Shown piece after piece: positions 1-6,375 of a stretch of 21,013 bases of DNA. How positions within the stretch are numbered: position 1 is the first letter of the stretch; each line of letters begins with the position of its first letter. Origin of the DNA: an uncultured Bacilli bacterium (GTDB lineage Bacteria; Bacillota_I; Bacilli_A; RF39; UBA660); contig CANRKS010000009.1 of NCBI GenBank assembly GCA_947631285.1, positions 1 through 21,013 on the forward strand, written 5' to 3'. The position numbers and the translations under genes were made by a program. The notes beneath the pieces are model-generated. The model was not told the origin of the DNA and ran no database searches. It saw only the letters and a program-made list of their open reading frames with translations.

Positions 1-460
1 CATTCCTTCACATTTTTTTAAAGGATAAAGCCGATTTATTAATTTAACAATTCGCCTCGCGGCATATGCATTAGGAAGGGCCGAAGATTAATTTTTTGTC
101 TCTCCTTTTAATGTTTAAATATCTTGATACTTTAACTTTAGGATAAGGTTTACTAATATACTCAATATAAGGATAGCTTTTATCATCTTTAAGTAAAATA
201 TTATATTTAGGATCATATTCTTTAATTAAATTAATCTCCGCGATAAAGGCTTCGGTTTCTGTATTTGTAACAATATAAGTAAAATCAGCAATCTCACTAA
301 CCATTTTACGCGTTTTACCTGTAACTGTTCCTTTAAAATAACTATTTACTCTTTTATATAAATCTTTAGCTTTACCAACATAGATAATAATACCATTTTT
401 ATCCTTCATTTGATAACTACCTGGTAAATGGGGAATTAATTTTAACTTTTCTTCTAACAT
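1..460 (-). CDS. uvrC: UvrC (excinuclease ABC subunit C) N-terminal part, frameshifted and cut by window edge
   Basis: UvrC makes the dual incisions of nucleotide excision repair with UvrA and UvrB. The N-terminal GIY-YIG nuclease domain is clear: LPGSYQMKD, then GIIIYVGKAKDLYKR, then the family-typical KYNILLKDDKSYPYI. The ATG at 460 is preferred because AAGGCGG lies 8 bases upstream; an in-frame GTG at 469 sits too close to it. The reading frame stops at 71-73 just after IFGPS. A different frame from about position 78 down to the edge encodes PNAYAARRIVKL and then NRLYPLKKCEGM, which is the normal UvrC continuation after FGPY. Two bases of the Tyr codon therefore appear to be missing near 76-80. 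The family identity is certain. Whether the frameshift is real or a sequencing error cannot be told here. Confidence 0.9.
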
Positions 461-511
461 GATCCTCACCGCCTTAAAGTATTCTAATTATATGTTTCCC
501 TTTTCTTTTAA

Positions 512-517
512 ATTATA
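512..517 (-). promoter_or_regulatory. Candidate -10 box for uvrC
   Basis: On the minus strand TATAAT is preceded by TGA, giving an extended -10. It lies about 50 bases upstream of the uvrC ATG. No good -35 box is visible 17-18 bases further upstream. Confidence 0.4.
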
Positions 518-554
518 TCATAATAATAAACTATATTAGAACTATAATCTTGCA

Positions 555-584
555 TTTACTTTAAGATATTAGTCGTGCTAAAAT
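555..584 (+). promoter_or_regulatory. Candidate extended -10 promoter giving a nearly leaderless mRNA
   Basis: TGCTAAAAT (576-584) is an extended -10 box, with a weak TTTACT 18 bases upstream (555-560). Transcription would start around 591, almost at the first start codon (592) of the YigZ-family gene. That gene has no Shine-Dalgarno sequence. Confidence 0.4.
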
Positions 585-591
585 AAATTTA

Positions 592-954
592 GTGATGAAA
601 ATGGAATTAATTAATATGCATACTTTAGAAGTTAAAAAATCTAAATTTATTAGTTATTATTATGAAGTAAATTCTAAAGAAGAGGTAGAAGAAATACTAG
701 TTAATTTAAAAAGGGAACATAAAAAAGCTAGCCATATACCTTATGCTTATAAAATTGGCCCTTTAGCTAAAAAAACTGATGATAAAGAACCAAGTAATAC
801 AGCCGGCATGCCTATTTATAATTTAATACTTCAATTAAATTTAGATAATGTTTTAATCGTCGTGGTCAGATATTTTGGGGGTACCAAGTTAGGAGCTGGA
901 CTCCTTACAAGAACTTATTTAACTAGCGCTAAAGAAGTTTTAAACAATAAATAA
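592..954 (+). CDS. YigZ/IMPACT (UPF0029) family protein, short form
   Basis: This is a conserved cytosolic protein of the YigZ/IMPACT family, whose bacterial role is not settled. The family core is present: HKKASHIPYAYKIG, then DDKEPSNTAGMPI, then VVVRYFGGTKLGAGLLTRTY. Family members are usually around 200 residues with a ferredoxin-like C-terminal domain; this one has only 120 and ends cleanly after the N-terminal domain, with no continuation in another frame. Starts at GTG 592, ATG 595 and ATG 601 are all in frame. None has a Shine-Dalgarno sequence, but the extended -10 just upstream suggests leaderless translation from 592 or 595. The Nudix gene follows after 23 bases and is probably cotranscribed. 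Confidence 0.85.
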   Translation: MMKMELINMHTLEVKKSKFISYYYEVNSKEEVEEILVNLKREHKKASHIPYAYKIGPLAKKTDDKEPSNTAGMPIYNLILQLNLDNVLIVVVRYFGGTKLGAGLLTRTYLTSAKEVLNNK

Positions 955-977
955 GATATTATGAAAGAAGGTGGAAA

Positions 978-1472
978 ATGGAATATTTTGATGTTTTAGA
1001 TAAAAACCGGCAATTATTAAATAAAGTGTATCCCAGAGGAACTAAATTAAAAGAAAATGAATATAATGCAGGAGTAGAAATCTATATAACTTATGATAAT
1101 AAACTATTAATGAGTAAAAGATGTTCCTTAAAATCTCACCCTTTAGAATGGGAAGTACCAGGAGGATGTGCTCAAACTAAAGAAGATAGTCTTACTACTC
1201 TTTATCGGGAATTAAAAGAAGAAATTTCTTTTGATTTAAAAATAAAACCGACTTTGATTACCACTATTATTTATAAAAATCAATTTGTCGATATCTATAC
1301 GATAGAATTACCTAACTTAATTACTAATTTTAAATTACAAAAAGAAGAAGTCGCGGACGTCAAATGGATAGATAAAGATAATTTTCAAAAAATGGCTAAA
1401 GATGGCCAAATAGTAGCTTCCGTGTTAGATCGTTTTGAAAAAGTTAAAACTAAAATAAACCTTAAGTGGTAA
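978..1472 (+). CDS. Nudix hydrolase
   Basis: Nudix enzymes hydrolyse nucleoside diphosphates linked to another moiety. The Nudix box lies at about residues 63-85: Gly63, five residues, Glu69, seven residues, then RELKEE (77-82). The usual Gly of the box tail is Ser (EEISF). This RELKEE metal-binding helix makes the call firm. The N-terminus (EYFDVLDKNRQLL) resembles the subgroup annotated as isopentenyl-diphosphate isomerase-like or YfcD-like, but the substrate cannot be read from the sequence. AGAAGGTGG lies four bases before the ATG, a strong ribosome-binding site. At 164 residues it has a normal length. It lies 23 bases after the YigZ-family gene and is probably in the same transcript. Confidence 0.9.
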   Translation: MEYFDVLDKNRQLLNKVYPRGTKLKENEYNAGVEIYITYDNKLLMSKRCSLKSHPLEWEVPGGCAQTKEDSLTTLYRELKEEISFDLKIKPTLITTIIYKNQFVDIYTIELPNLITNFKLQKEEVADVKWIDKDNFQKMAKDGQIVASVLDRFEKVKTKINLKW

Positions 1473-1479
1473 ATTTTAA

Positions 1480-1511
1480 AATAAATATCCATCAGCTGAT
1501 GGATATTTATT
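1480..1511. terminator. 32-bp perfect palindrome, probable terminator of the Nudix transcript
   Basis: A perfect palindrome is centred between 1495 and 1496, with CAGCTG at its middle. It begins 8 bases after the Nudix stop codon. The 3' flank is T-rich on both strands but has no pure T run on the plus strand, so termination is likely rather than certain. One edge coincides with the broken end of the transposase relic. Confidence 0.5.
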
Positions 1512-1600
1512 CTATACTTTGGTACAAATACTATGTGATATTTGCAATTCCATTGTGTATGTGCTAAACTTTTTATATCATTTATTTGAATATTTTTCAT
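1511..1600 (-). pseudogene. IS200/IS605-type TnpA relic (first 30 codons only)
   Basis: The reading from the ATG at 1600 gives a sequence containing SLAHTQWNCKYHIVF and VPKYR. This is the highly conserved start of Y1 (HUH) transposases of the IS200 type. Homology stops after 30 codons, exactly where the palindrome at 1480-1511 begins. The HUH and catalytic Tyr parts are missing; the intact enzyme is about 150 residues. The frame continues only as an antisense run through the Nudix gene and has no meaning there. The start has an AGAAGGAGG ribosome-binding site. This is a non-functional 5' remnant of an insertion sequence. Confidence 0.8.
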
Positions 1601-1608
1601 TAAATGTC

Positions 1609-1667
1609 CTCCTTCTAATATTATTGTTGCTTCCTGGCGGTCGCAATCAATATTATATTAGAAGGAG
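1609..1667 (-). promoter_or_regulatory. IS200-type left-end hairpin sequestering the tnpA ribosome-binding site
   Basis: On the minus strand CTCCTTCTAATAT (1667-1655) pairs perfectly with ATATTAGAAGGAG (1621-1609). An inner stem (TATTG/CAATA and TTGC/GCAA) has a GC-rich loop. The AGAAGGAG of the 3' arm is the Shine-Dalgarno sequence for the relic transposase. Left-end hairpins that hide the tnpA ribosome-binding site are known from the IS200 family. The stem is perfectly conserved although the gene is destroyed. Confidence 0.7.
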
Positions 1668-1731
1668 TTTTTATTTTTAAATTGCCACTAAAGCTTTACT
1701 GAAGTCTAGCCTAGCTAGGAGTTTTCTCATA

Positions 1732-1757
1732 CAAAAAAATGAAAAAGTCTTAGACTT
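1732..1757 (-). terminator. Short terminator with the trxA stop codon in its loop
   Basis: AAGTC (1745-1749) and GACTT (1753-1757) form a five-base-pair stem around the loop at 1750-1752, which is the trxA stop codon. On the minus strand T-rich sequence follows. The stem is short, so the call is tentative. Confidence 0.4.
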
Positions 1758-2058
1758 CTTCATTCATTTTCTTATAAACTTCTTTTATTTCTTCGGGAGT
1801 GCGATAACCAATCTCTTTTTGCATTAAAAGGCCATCTTTATAAAAGCATAAAGTTGGAATACTCATTACCCCAAATTTTTGAGCTAAACGAGGAAATTTA
1901 TCCGTATCAACTTTTAAAACTTCCATGTAATCAATTTCTTCCAAAATATTAGCAAGCATTTGACAAGGACCACACCATTCGGCAAAAAAGTCTACCAAAA
2001 TTTCTCCCTTTTCAGTTAAAGTATCAAAATCTTCTTCTTTTTCTAAATATTTAACCAT
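1750..2058 (-). CDS. trxA: Thioredoxin
   Basis: A 102-residue cytosolic thiol-disulfide oxidoreductase with the classical active site WCGPC at residues 28-32 and the cis-proline loop SIPTL. It has no signal peptide or membrane segment, so it is a normal thioredoxin rather than an envelope one. AGGAG lies 8 bases before the ATG at 2058. The start overlaps the end of the upstream CvpA-family gene by 16 bases, which implies translational coupling in a two-gene operon. Confidence 0.95.
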   Translation of the reverse strand: MVKYLEKEEDFDTLTEKGEILVDFFAEWCGPCQMLANILEEIDYMEVLKVDTDKFPRLAQKFGVMSIPTLCFYKDGLLMQKEIGYRTPEEIKEVYKKMNEEV

Positions 2059-2771
2059 AAATTTTCTCCTGAGCCAAAATAAACATTATCTAAGTCTACT
2101 TTCCCTATATCAATTAATTCTTGGGCTTTTTCTTTAGAAATTAAACCATTAAGAATTTCAATTTGTAATATTCTTAAATTTAAATCTTCTGTTGTTTTCG
2201 ATTCATCATTAGTATAAGTTGTAAAATCTTCGGCAATGTCTTTAATTGTCTTTCGGGCATCACCAAGCATTGTACCAACAATTGGGGTATGATCTAAAAC
2301 AAAACTAGAAACTTTACTGTCTACAATAAACCCAGAACTTATACCAAATGAAGCTAAAACAAATAAAGCTAAATAGATAAATATCCATGATTCAATAAAA
2401 CCAATGATAGCCCCACCTATCTTAGAAGGAATTATCCATATTACAGTAAATTTTAATAAAGTATCAATAAATCCGGTTATAGCTAAAATAATATTTAATA
2501 TACAATATAATAAAATAAAAATGACCATAAAAGAAATTATATTATACATTAAAATATTAATACTAGTTAAGCCAGCCATTCCTGGAAAAGTAAAAAAGGG
2601 AAATTTATCTATTAAAAAATTAGCTAAACTAGTTTTTAAAGCATAACTAATAATGATTATAGCCACCAGGCCAATAACATTAACAAGGGATTTTATTAAT
2701 CCTTTTTTCCATCCCGCATAAGTTCCTAAAGCTAAAAATAATACTATTAAAACATCAACTGCCGTATTCAC
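2043..2771 (-). CDS. CvpA-family membrane protein
   Basis: An integral membrane protein with about four hydrophobic helices. The start matches the CvpA/colicin V production family: AVDVLIVLFLALGTYAGWKKG, followed by helices rich in Ile and Leu with small-residue packing (SKIGGAIIGFIESW). The family has been linked to envelope homeostasis, but its molecular function is unclear. The C-terminal 70 residues are soluble. GTG at 2771 is preferred as the start: the only Shine-Dalgarno (AAGGAG) ends directly at an upstream ATG (2780), leaving no spacer, but stands 9 bases from the GTG. It is cotranscribed with trxA. Confidence 0.8.
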   Translation of the reverse strand: MNTAVDVLIVLFLALGTYAGWKKGLIKSLVNVIGLVAIIIISYALKTSLANFLIDKFPFFTFPGMAGLTSINILMYNIISFMVIFILLYCILNIILAITGFIDTLLKFTVIWIIPSKIGGAIIGFIESWIFIYLALFVLASFGISSGFIVDSKVSSFVLDHTPIVGTMLGDARKTIKDIAEDFTTYTNDESKTTEDLNLRILQIEILNGLISKEKAQELIDIGKVDLDNVYFGSGENLWLNI

Positions 2772-2794
2772 TTTAATCATCTCCTTATAGTAAG

Positions 2795-2840
2795 ATTATA
2801 TTATATTTATAATGAAAAATAAAGAGAGTTATGATAAAAT
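2795..2840. promoter_or_regulatory. Divergent promoter region for cvpA/trxA and rnhC
   Basis: Two overlapping minus-strand TATAAT boxes (2795-2800, 2800-2805) serve the CvpA-family gene. On the plus strand a TATAAT (2808-2813) and a TAAAAT (2835-2840) could serve rnhC. The -35 boxes are poor, so exact sites are uncertain. Confidence 0.4.
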
Positions 2841-2856
2841 TATTTTGAGGTGTAAA

Positions 2857-3771
2857 ATGACTATTGTATTCAAAATATCTGATAATGTTAAAGAAAAAGT
2901 TATGCTTTATTATAAAGATTTATTTAAAGAAAAGACCCCTCCTTATGCCGTTTTTCAAGCTCAAGATGCTGACACAACCATTACTTTATATGAAAGTGGC
3001 AAAATAATGTTTCAAGGAGTATCAGCTGATGTTGATGCTAATGTTTGGTTAGAATTAGAAAAGAAATTAAATAATCGCCAAATTGATGTTGAAAGTGCTA
3101 ATCATGATGTTAAAAAGACGGAAGCTAGTAAATTAGATGTAGCTACCATTGGCTCTGATGAAGTGGGAACGGGAGATTTTTTTGGGCCAATTGTGGTTAC
3201 TGCTACTTTTACCTCCCCAGCTAATTTTGCTTTTTTAGAAGAACTTGGAGTGAGAGATTCTAAAAAAATAGATGATGCTAAAATATTAGCCATAGCGCCT
3301 GAAATAATGAAAAAAATTCCTTATGCAACAATTATTTTAGATAATGTAACCTACAATCAAAAATATAGTAAAAATAATAATATGAATAAATTAAAAGCCA
3401 TTTTACATAATAAAGCCTTGTATGAAATAAAAAGTAAAAATTATAGTTATGCCAAAATTGTGGTAGATGAATTTTGTTCTAAAGAAAAATACTATGAATA
3501 TTTAAAAGATACTACTCCTTTAGTTGAACACATTACTTTTATGACGAAAGCTGAAGATAAAGTTTTAAGTGTTGCTTGTGCTTCTATCATTAGTCGTTAT
3601 ACCTTCTTAAAGAAAATGGATGAACTATCTGATAGTCTTCATATCCCTCTTCCTAAAGGAGCGGGACCTAATGTTGATGAAGTAGCGAAAGAAATTAAAG
3701 AAAAATATGGGATGAAAAAATTAAATGAAATTGCAAAAATGAATTTTAGTAATACGAAGAGATTAAATTAA
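2857..3771 (+). CDS. rnhC: Ribonuclease HIII
   Basis: RNase HIII cleaves RNA in RNA-DNA hybrids. The N-terminal substrate-binding (TBP-like) domain covers about residues 1-85. The RNase H fold starts with IGSDEVGTGDFFGP, which contains the catalytic Asp101 and Glu102 and the GTGDFFGP signature that separates HIII from HII. RDSKKI and VLSVACASIISRY follow in the expected order. ATG 2857 is chosen because GAGGTG lies four bases upstream and gives 304 residues, close to Bacillus RNase HIII; an in-frame ATG at 2812 lacks a ribosome-binding site and lies inside the promoter region. It is a single-gene transcript ending at a shared terminator. Confidence 0.93.
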   Translation: MTIVFKISDNVKEKVMLYYKDLFKEKTPPYAVFQAQDADTTITLYESGKIMFQGVSADVDANVWLELEKKLNNRQIDVESANHDVKKTEASKLDVATIGSDEVGTGDFFGPIVVTATFTSPANFAFLEELGVRDSKKIDDAKILAIAPEIMKKIPYATIILDNVTYNQKYSKNNNMNKLKAILHNKALYEIKSKNYSYAKIVVDEFCSKEKYYEYLKDTTPLVEHITFMTKAEDKVLSVACASIISRYTFLKKMDELSDSLHIPLPKGAGPNVDEVAKEIKEKYGMKKLNEIAKMNFSNTKRLN

Positions 3772-3813
3772 AATAAATAGGAAGTTACTTTAAAGTATGC
3801 TTCCTTTTATTTT
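3770..3813. terminator. Bidirectional terminator between rnhC and the ABC exporter
   Basis: A-rich AAAATAAATAGGAAG (3770-3784) pairs with CTTCCTTTTATTTT (3800-3813) with one bulge, and the inner TACTTTAAAGTA extends the stem. The A and T flanks give U runs on either strand. It overlaps the stop codons of both converging genes. Confidence 0.8.
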
Positions 3814-5525
3814 AATTCTTTTTGGTATAAATGTTGATATACTTTATTAGTTTTCATTAAATTAGCATGAGTATCAAAGCCCACAACTTTACCTTTATCT
3901 ACCACCATAATTTTATCACAATCAATTACGGTCGAAAGTCTATGAGCAATAATTAAAATGGTATAATCTTTTCTAATTTTTCTAATGGAATCATGAATAT
4001 ATTCTTGGGTTTCATTATCTAAACTACTGGTTGCTTCATCTAACATAATAATTTTACTATTTTTAACTAAGGCTCTCGCAATAGCTAATCTTTGTTTTAA
4101 ACCTCCTGATAAAATAACTCCATTTTCTCCGACTAAAGTATCATACTTATTTTCTAGTGAATCAACATAATCGGCTAATTTACACAACTTACATTTGGCA
4201 ATGATTTCTTCATCGGTAATCGCGGGATTAACAATTTTTAAATTTTCTTTAATAGACATATTAAAAATATAAGGATCTTGGGTAATCGTCGAAATATTTT
4301 TTCTAATAGTATCTTCTGTTAAATCATTAAGATTATAATTATCTAAAAAAATAGTTCCTTTTTGCGGAATATACAATTTATTAATTAAGTTAAAAATAGT
4401 TGTTTTACCAGCGCCACTTTTACCAACAATTCCAATCGTTTCACCAGCTTCAATTTTAAAATTAATACCTTTTAAAACTTGATTTTTATCATAGCCAAAG
4501 AAAACATCTTTAAATTCTAACTTACCTAAAACATTAGGAATTTTAATATCGCCAAATTTATCTTTTGGATATTTTTCGCCACCAATAACTTCATAAATTC
4601 TTTCCATTGAAATACTTACTTCTTTATAATTTCGATAAATACTGCCTATTTCATCAACTAATCCTGTAGCTCTTTCTCGATACATAAACAATACTAACAT
4701 ATTAGCTCCATTTAAAAGATCATTTTTAATTAAAATAATACATAAAATAATGAAAAATAAATCATATAAACTTCGTAAAATATCCTCCAAGAACCAATGT
4801 TTTTCATCTCTCATTCGGGATTCATAATTATATTTTTTTATGGCTCTTTGATCTTTTAAAGTTTTTTTAATTAAAGCATCTTTTAAATTTAAAACTTTAA
4901 TATCTTTAATTCCTCTTATCAGTTCATTAAAATTACTGGAGTATTTTTCATACATTTCATTAGAAGTTTTTCTTTCAATTTCCCATTTTTTCGTTCTTCT
5001 AATATGAAGATAAAAGAAAACAAAAGAAAAAACTAGAAAATAGATGCCTAAATAAATATTAAGAGAAAAAATATAAATTAAAATACCTAAAGAAGAGAGA
5101 AATCCCACTAAATTATATCGTAAATAAGTAAAGATACCGGCTAAGTTAGAGGCTTCACTATTGACTCTTTCAGCAAAAAAGCCGGTCCCATTTTGATCAA
5201 AGTTCTTTATTTCTAAGTTGAATAATTCTCTCGAGATATCTTCTTTAATTTTTAATTCCACATCATCTTGAATTTTACTACTGCTCACTTTATTAAAATA
5301 AGATATTAAATGAGAAATCAAATTACAAACCACGAGTAAAATCGAAAATAATAACATTCCCCGAAAATTAACTTTTGTAATGGATTCTAAATTGTGCGCT
5401 GAAATTAATGGTTCCACCATATTTATTCCGGTTATTCCTAAAGAGGTTAACAAATAGACAAATATTAAAAACTTCTTTTCTTTAAAATAGCCCCATATTC
5501 TTTGACAATACTTCCACTTTTTCAT
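3807..5525 (-). CDS. ABC exporter half-transporter (fused membrane and ATPase domains)
   Basis: A 572-residue type-I exporter subunit expected to work as a homodimer in the cytoplasmic membrane. Residues 1-300 hold the membrane domain, with helices near 18-40, 57-78, 137-175 and 250-282. The ATPase domain has Walker A GKSGAGKT (368-375), Q-loop Gln416 (TITQDPYIF), signature LSGGLKQR (472-479), Walker B IIMLDE (491-496) and the switch His527 (IIAHRL). The fifth residue of the signature is Leu where Gln is usual. The substrate (lipid, peptide or drug) cannot be inferred. AAGGGGA lies 6 bases before the ATG. Confidence 0.92.
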   Translation of the reverse strand: MKKWKYCQRIWGYFKEKKFLIFVYLLTSLGITGINMVEPLISAHNLESITKVNFRGMLLFSILLVVCNLISHLISYFNKVSSSKIQDDVELKIKEDISRELFNLEIKNFDQNGTGFFAERVNSEASNLAGIFTYLRYNLVGFLSSLGILIYIFSLNIYLGIYFLVFSFVFFYLHIRRTKKWEIERKTSNEMYEKYSSNFNELIRGIKDIKVLNLKDALIKKTLKDQRAIKKYNYESRMRDEKHWFLEDILRSLYDLFFIILCIILIKNDLLNGANMLVLFMYRERATGLVDEIGSIYRNYKEVSISMERIYEVIGGEKYPKDKFGDIKIPNVLGKLEFKDVFFGYDKNQVLKGINFKIEAGETIGIVGKSGAGKTTIFNLINKLYIPQKGTIFLDNYNLNDLTEDTIRKNISTITQDPYIFNMSIKENLKIVNPAITDEEIIAKCKLCKLADYVDSLENKYDTLVGENGVILSGGLKQRLAIARALVKNSKIIMLDEATSSLDNETQEYIHDSIRKIRKDYTILIIAHRLSTVIDCDKIMVVDKGKVVGFDTHANLMKTNKVYQHLYQKELK

Positions 5526-5549
5526 AAATATTCCCCTTAAAGCAATACT

Positions 5550-5578
5550 ATTTTACCTTATATTATTCTTATTAGCAA
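5550..5578 (-). promoter_or_regulatory. Candidate promoter of the ABC exporter gene
   Basis: On the minus strand TTGCTA (5578-5573), a 17-base spacer and TAAAAT (5555-5550) lie 25 bases before the start codon. The gene just upstream has its own terminator, so a separate promoter is expected. Confidence 0.5.
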
Positions 5579-5611
5579 GAAAAAAAGAAAACAGATTAGA
5601 TTCTATTTTCT
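5579..5611 (-). terminator. Rho-independent terminator of the SleB-like gene, stop codon in the loop
   Basis: On the minus strand AGAAAATAGA pairs with TCTGTTTTCT over 10 bp with one wobble. The six-base loop begins at the stop codon (5596-5598), and a run of six T follows. This is a strong terminator for an AT-rich genome. Confidence 0.75.
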
Positions 5612-6246
5612 TCTTTAATAACACTAAAGTAGTTATTACCCTTAGGACTATATGATTCACTACCGGAAACTTTAATATAATCAGCTCTAAATGATAAGTA
5701 ATTATGCATTGGCTTTTCCGTATATAAGAAATCAATTATAGCTTGATAGCCAAGACTATCAGTATCATTCATATGTCTTTTATAAGAACCAGATTTATAT
5801 ACCGTAAACTGATTAGGAGCAATCGCTTGATAATACATGTTCATTCCTTTGTCTTTACCAAATTTACTATCAATTATACGCACCCAATTTTTACTATGAG
5901 TTCGGTTATAAATCGTATTTATAACGGCATAAGCATCTTCATAAGTATCATCAGCTTCGCTTAACACAATACCTGTTAAAACTTTAAATTGATCTGCGGT
6001 TAAATCATATTTATCTAAAATTATTTCAACTTTATCCGCATTTGTTAAAGCAATTGTTTTAAATGTATCTAGGGATACATAATCATTAACATTTGTTATT
6101 ATTACTTGATTTGGCACAATCGCGATTACTATTATTAAATAGATAAGCGGTAATACCAAATAGTTTAAATTAAATCTATAAATTAAATATTTCGCCCAAC
6201 CCCACAACTTGGGGAGGACATAGGTATTATCTTTTAAATTATTCAT
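5596..6246 (-). CDS. SleB-like cell wall hydrolase, membrane-anchored
   Basis: Residues 28-45 form one N-terminal membrane anchor; the rest is outside the membrane. The C-terminal half matches the SleB/CwlJ-type hydrolase domain: LTGIVLSEADDTYEDAYAVI (putative catalytic Glu97), VINTIYNRT, IAPNQFTVYKSGSY in the place of the family's QPGQFS motif, and YLSFR near the end. Spore germination enzymes use this fold, but so do hydrolases of non-sporulating species, so no sporulation role is claimed. The region between the anchor and the domain (46-85) is a short linker. GGGGG lies before ATG 6246 after a six-base gap. The gene is monocistronic, with a consensus promoter and its own terminator. Confidence 0.8.
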   Translation of the reverse strand: MNNLKDNTYVLPKLWGWAKYLIYRFNLNYLVLPLIYLIIVIAIVPNQVIITNVNDYVSLDTFKTIALTNADKVEIILDKYDLTADQFKVLTGIVLSEADDTYEDAYAVINTIYNRTHSKNWVRIIDSKFGKDKGMNMYYQAIAPNQFTVYKSGSYKRHMNDTDSLGYQAIIDFLYTEKPMHNYLSFRADYIKVSGSESYSPKGNNYFSVIKEENRI

Positions 6247-6272
6247 CTCATTCCCCCTGAATGAACAAGATA

Positions 6273-6301
6273 ATTATATCATATACTGAATTATATGTCA
6301 A
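6273..6301 (-). promoter_or_regulatory. Consensus sigma-A-type promoter of the SleB-like gene
   Basis: On the minus strand TTGACA (6301-6296), a 17-base spacer and TATAAT (6278-6273) match the consensus at all 12 positions. The -10 is preceded by TGA (extended). The start codon is 27 bases downstream. Confidence 0.85.
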
Positions 6302-6375
6302 GTTTCGTAAAAATATTATTATATTTTACCAAAAATTAACAATTTTGCTTGATTTTGTTGACGATAGTTTACTAA

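Noticed and set aside
71..90. Programmed frameshift or stop-codon reassignment in uvrC
   Set aside because: No slippery run or stimulatory hairpin is evident, the stop is TAA, and other genes in the window use TGG for Trp with normal stops.
1385..1600. A 71-codon minus-strand ORF as a complete gene
   Set aside because: Only its first 30 codons match a transposase; the rest is antisense to the Nudix gene and the palindrome, with no family features.
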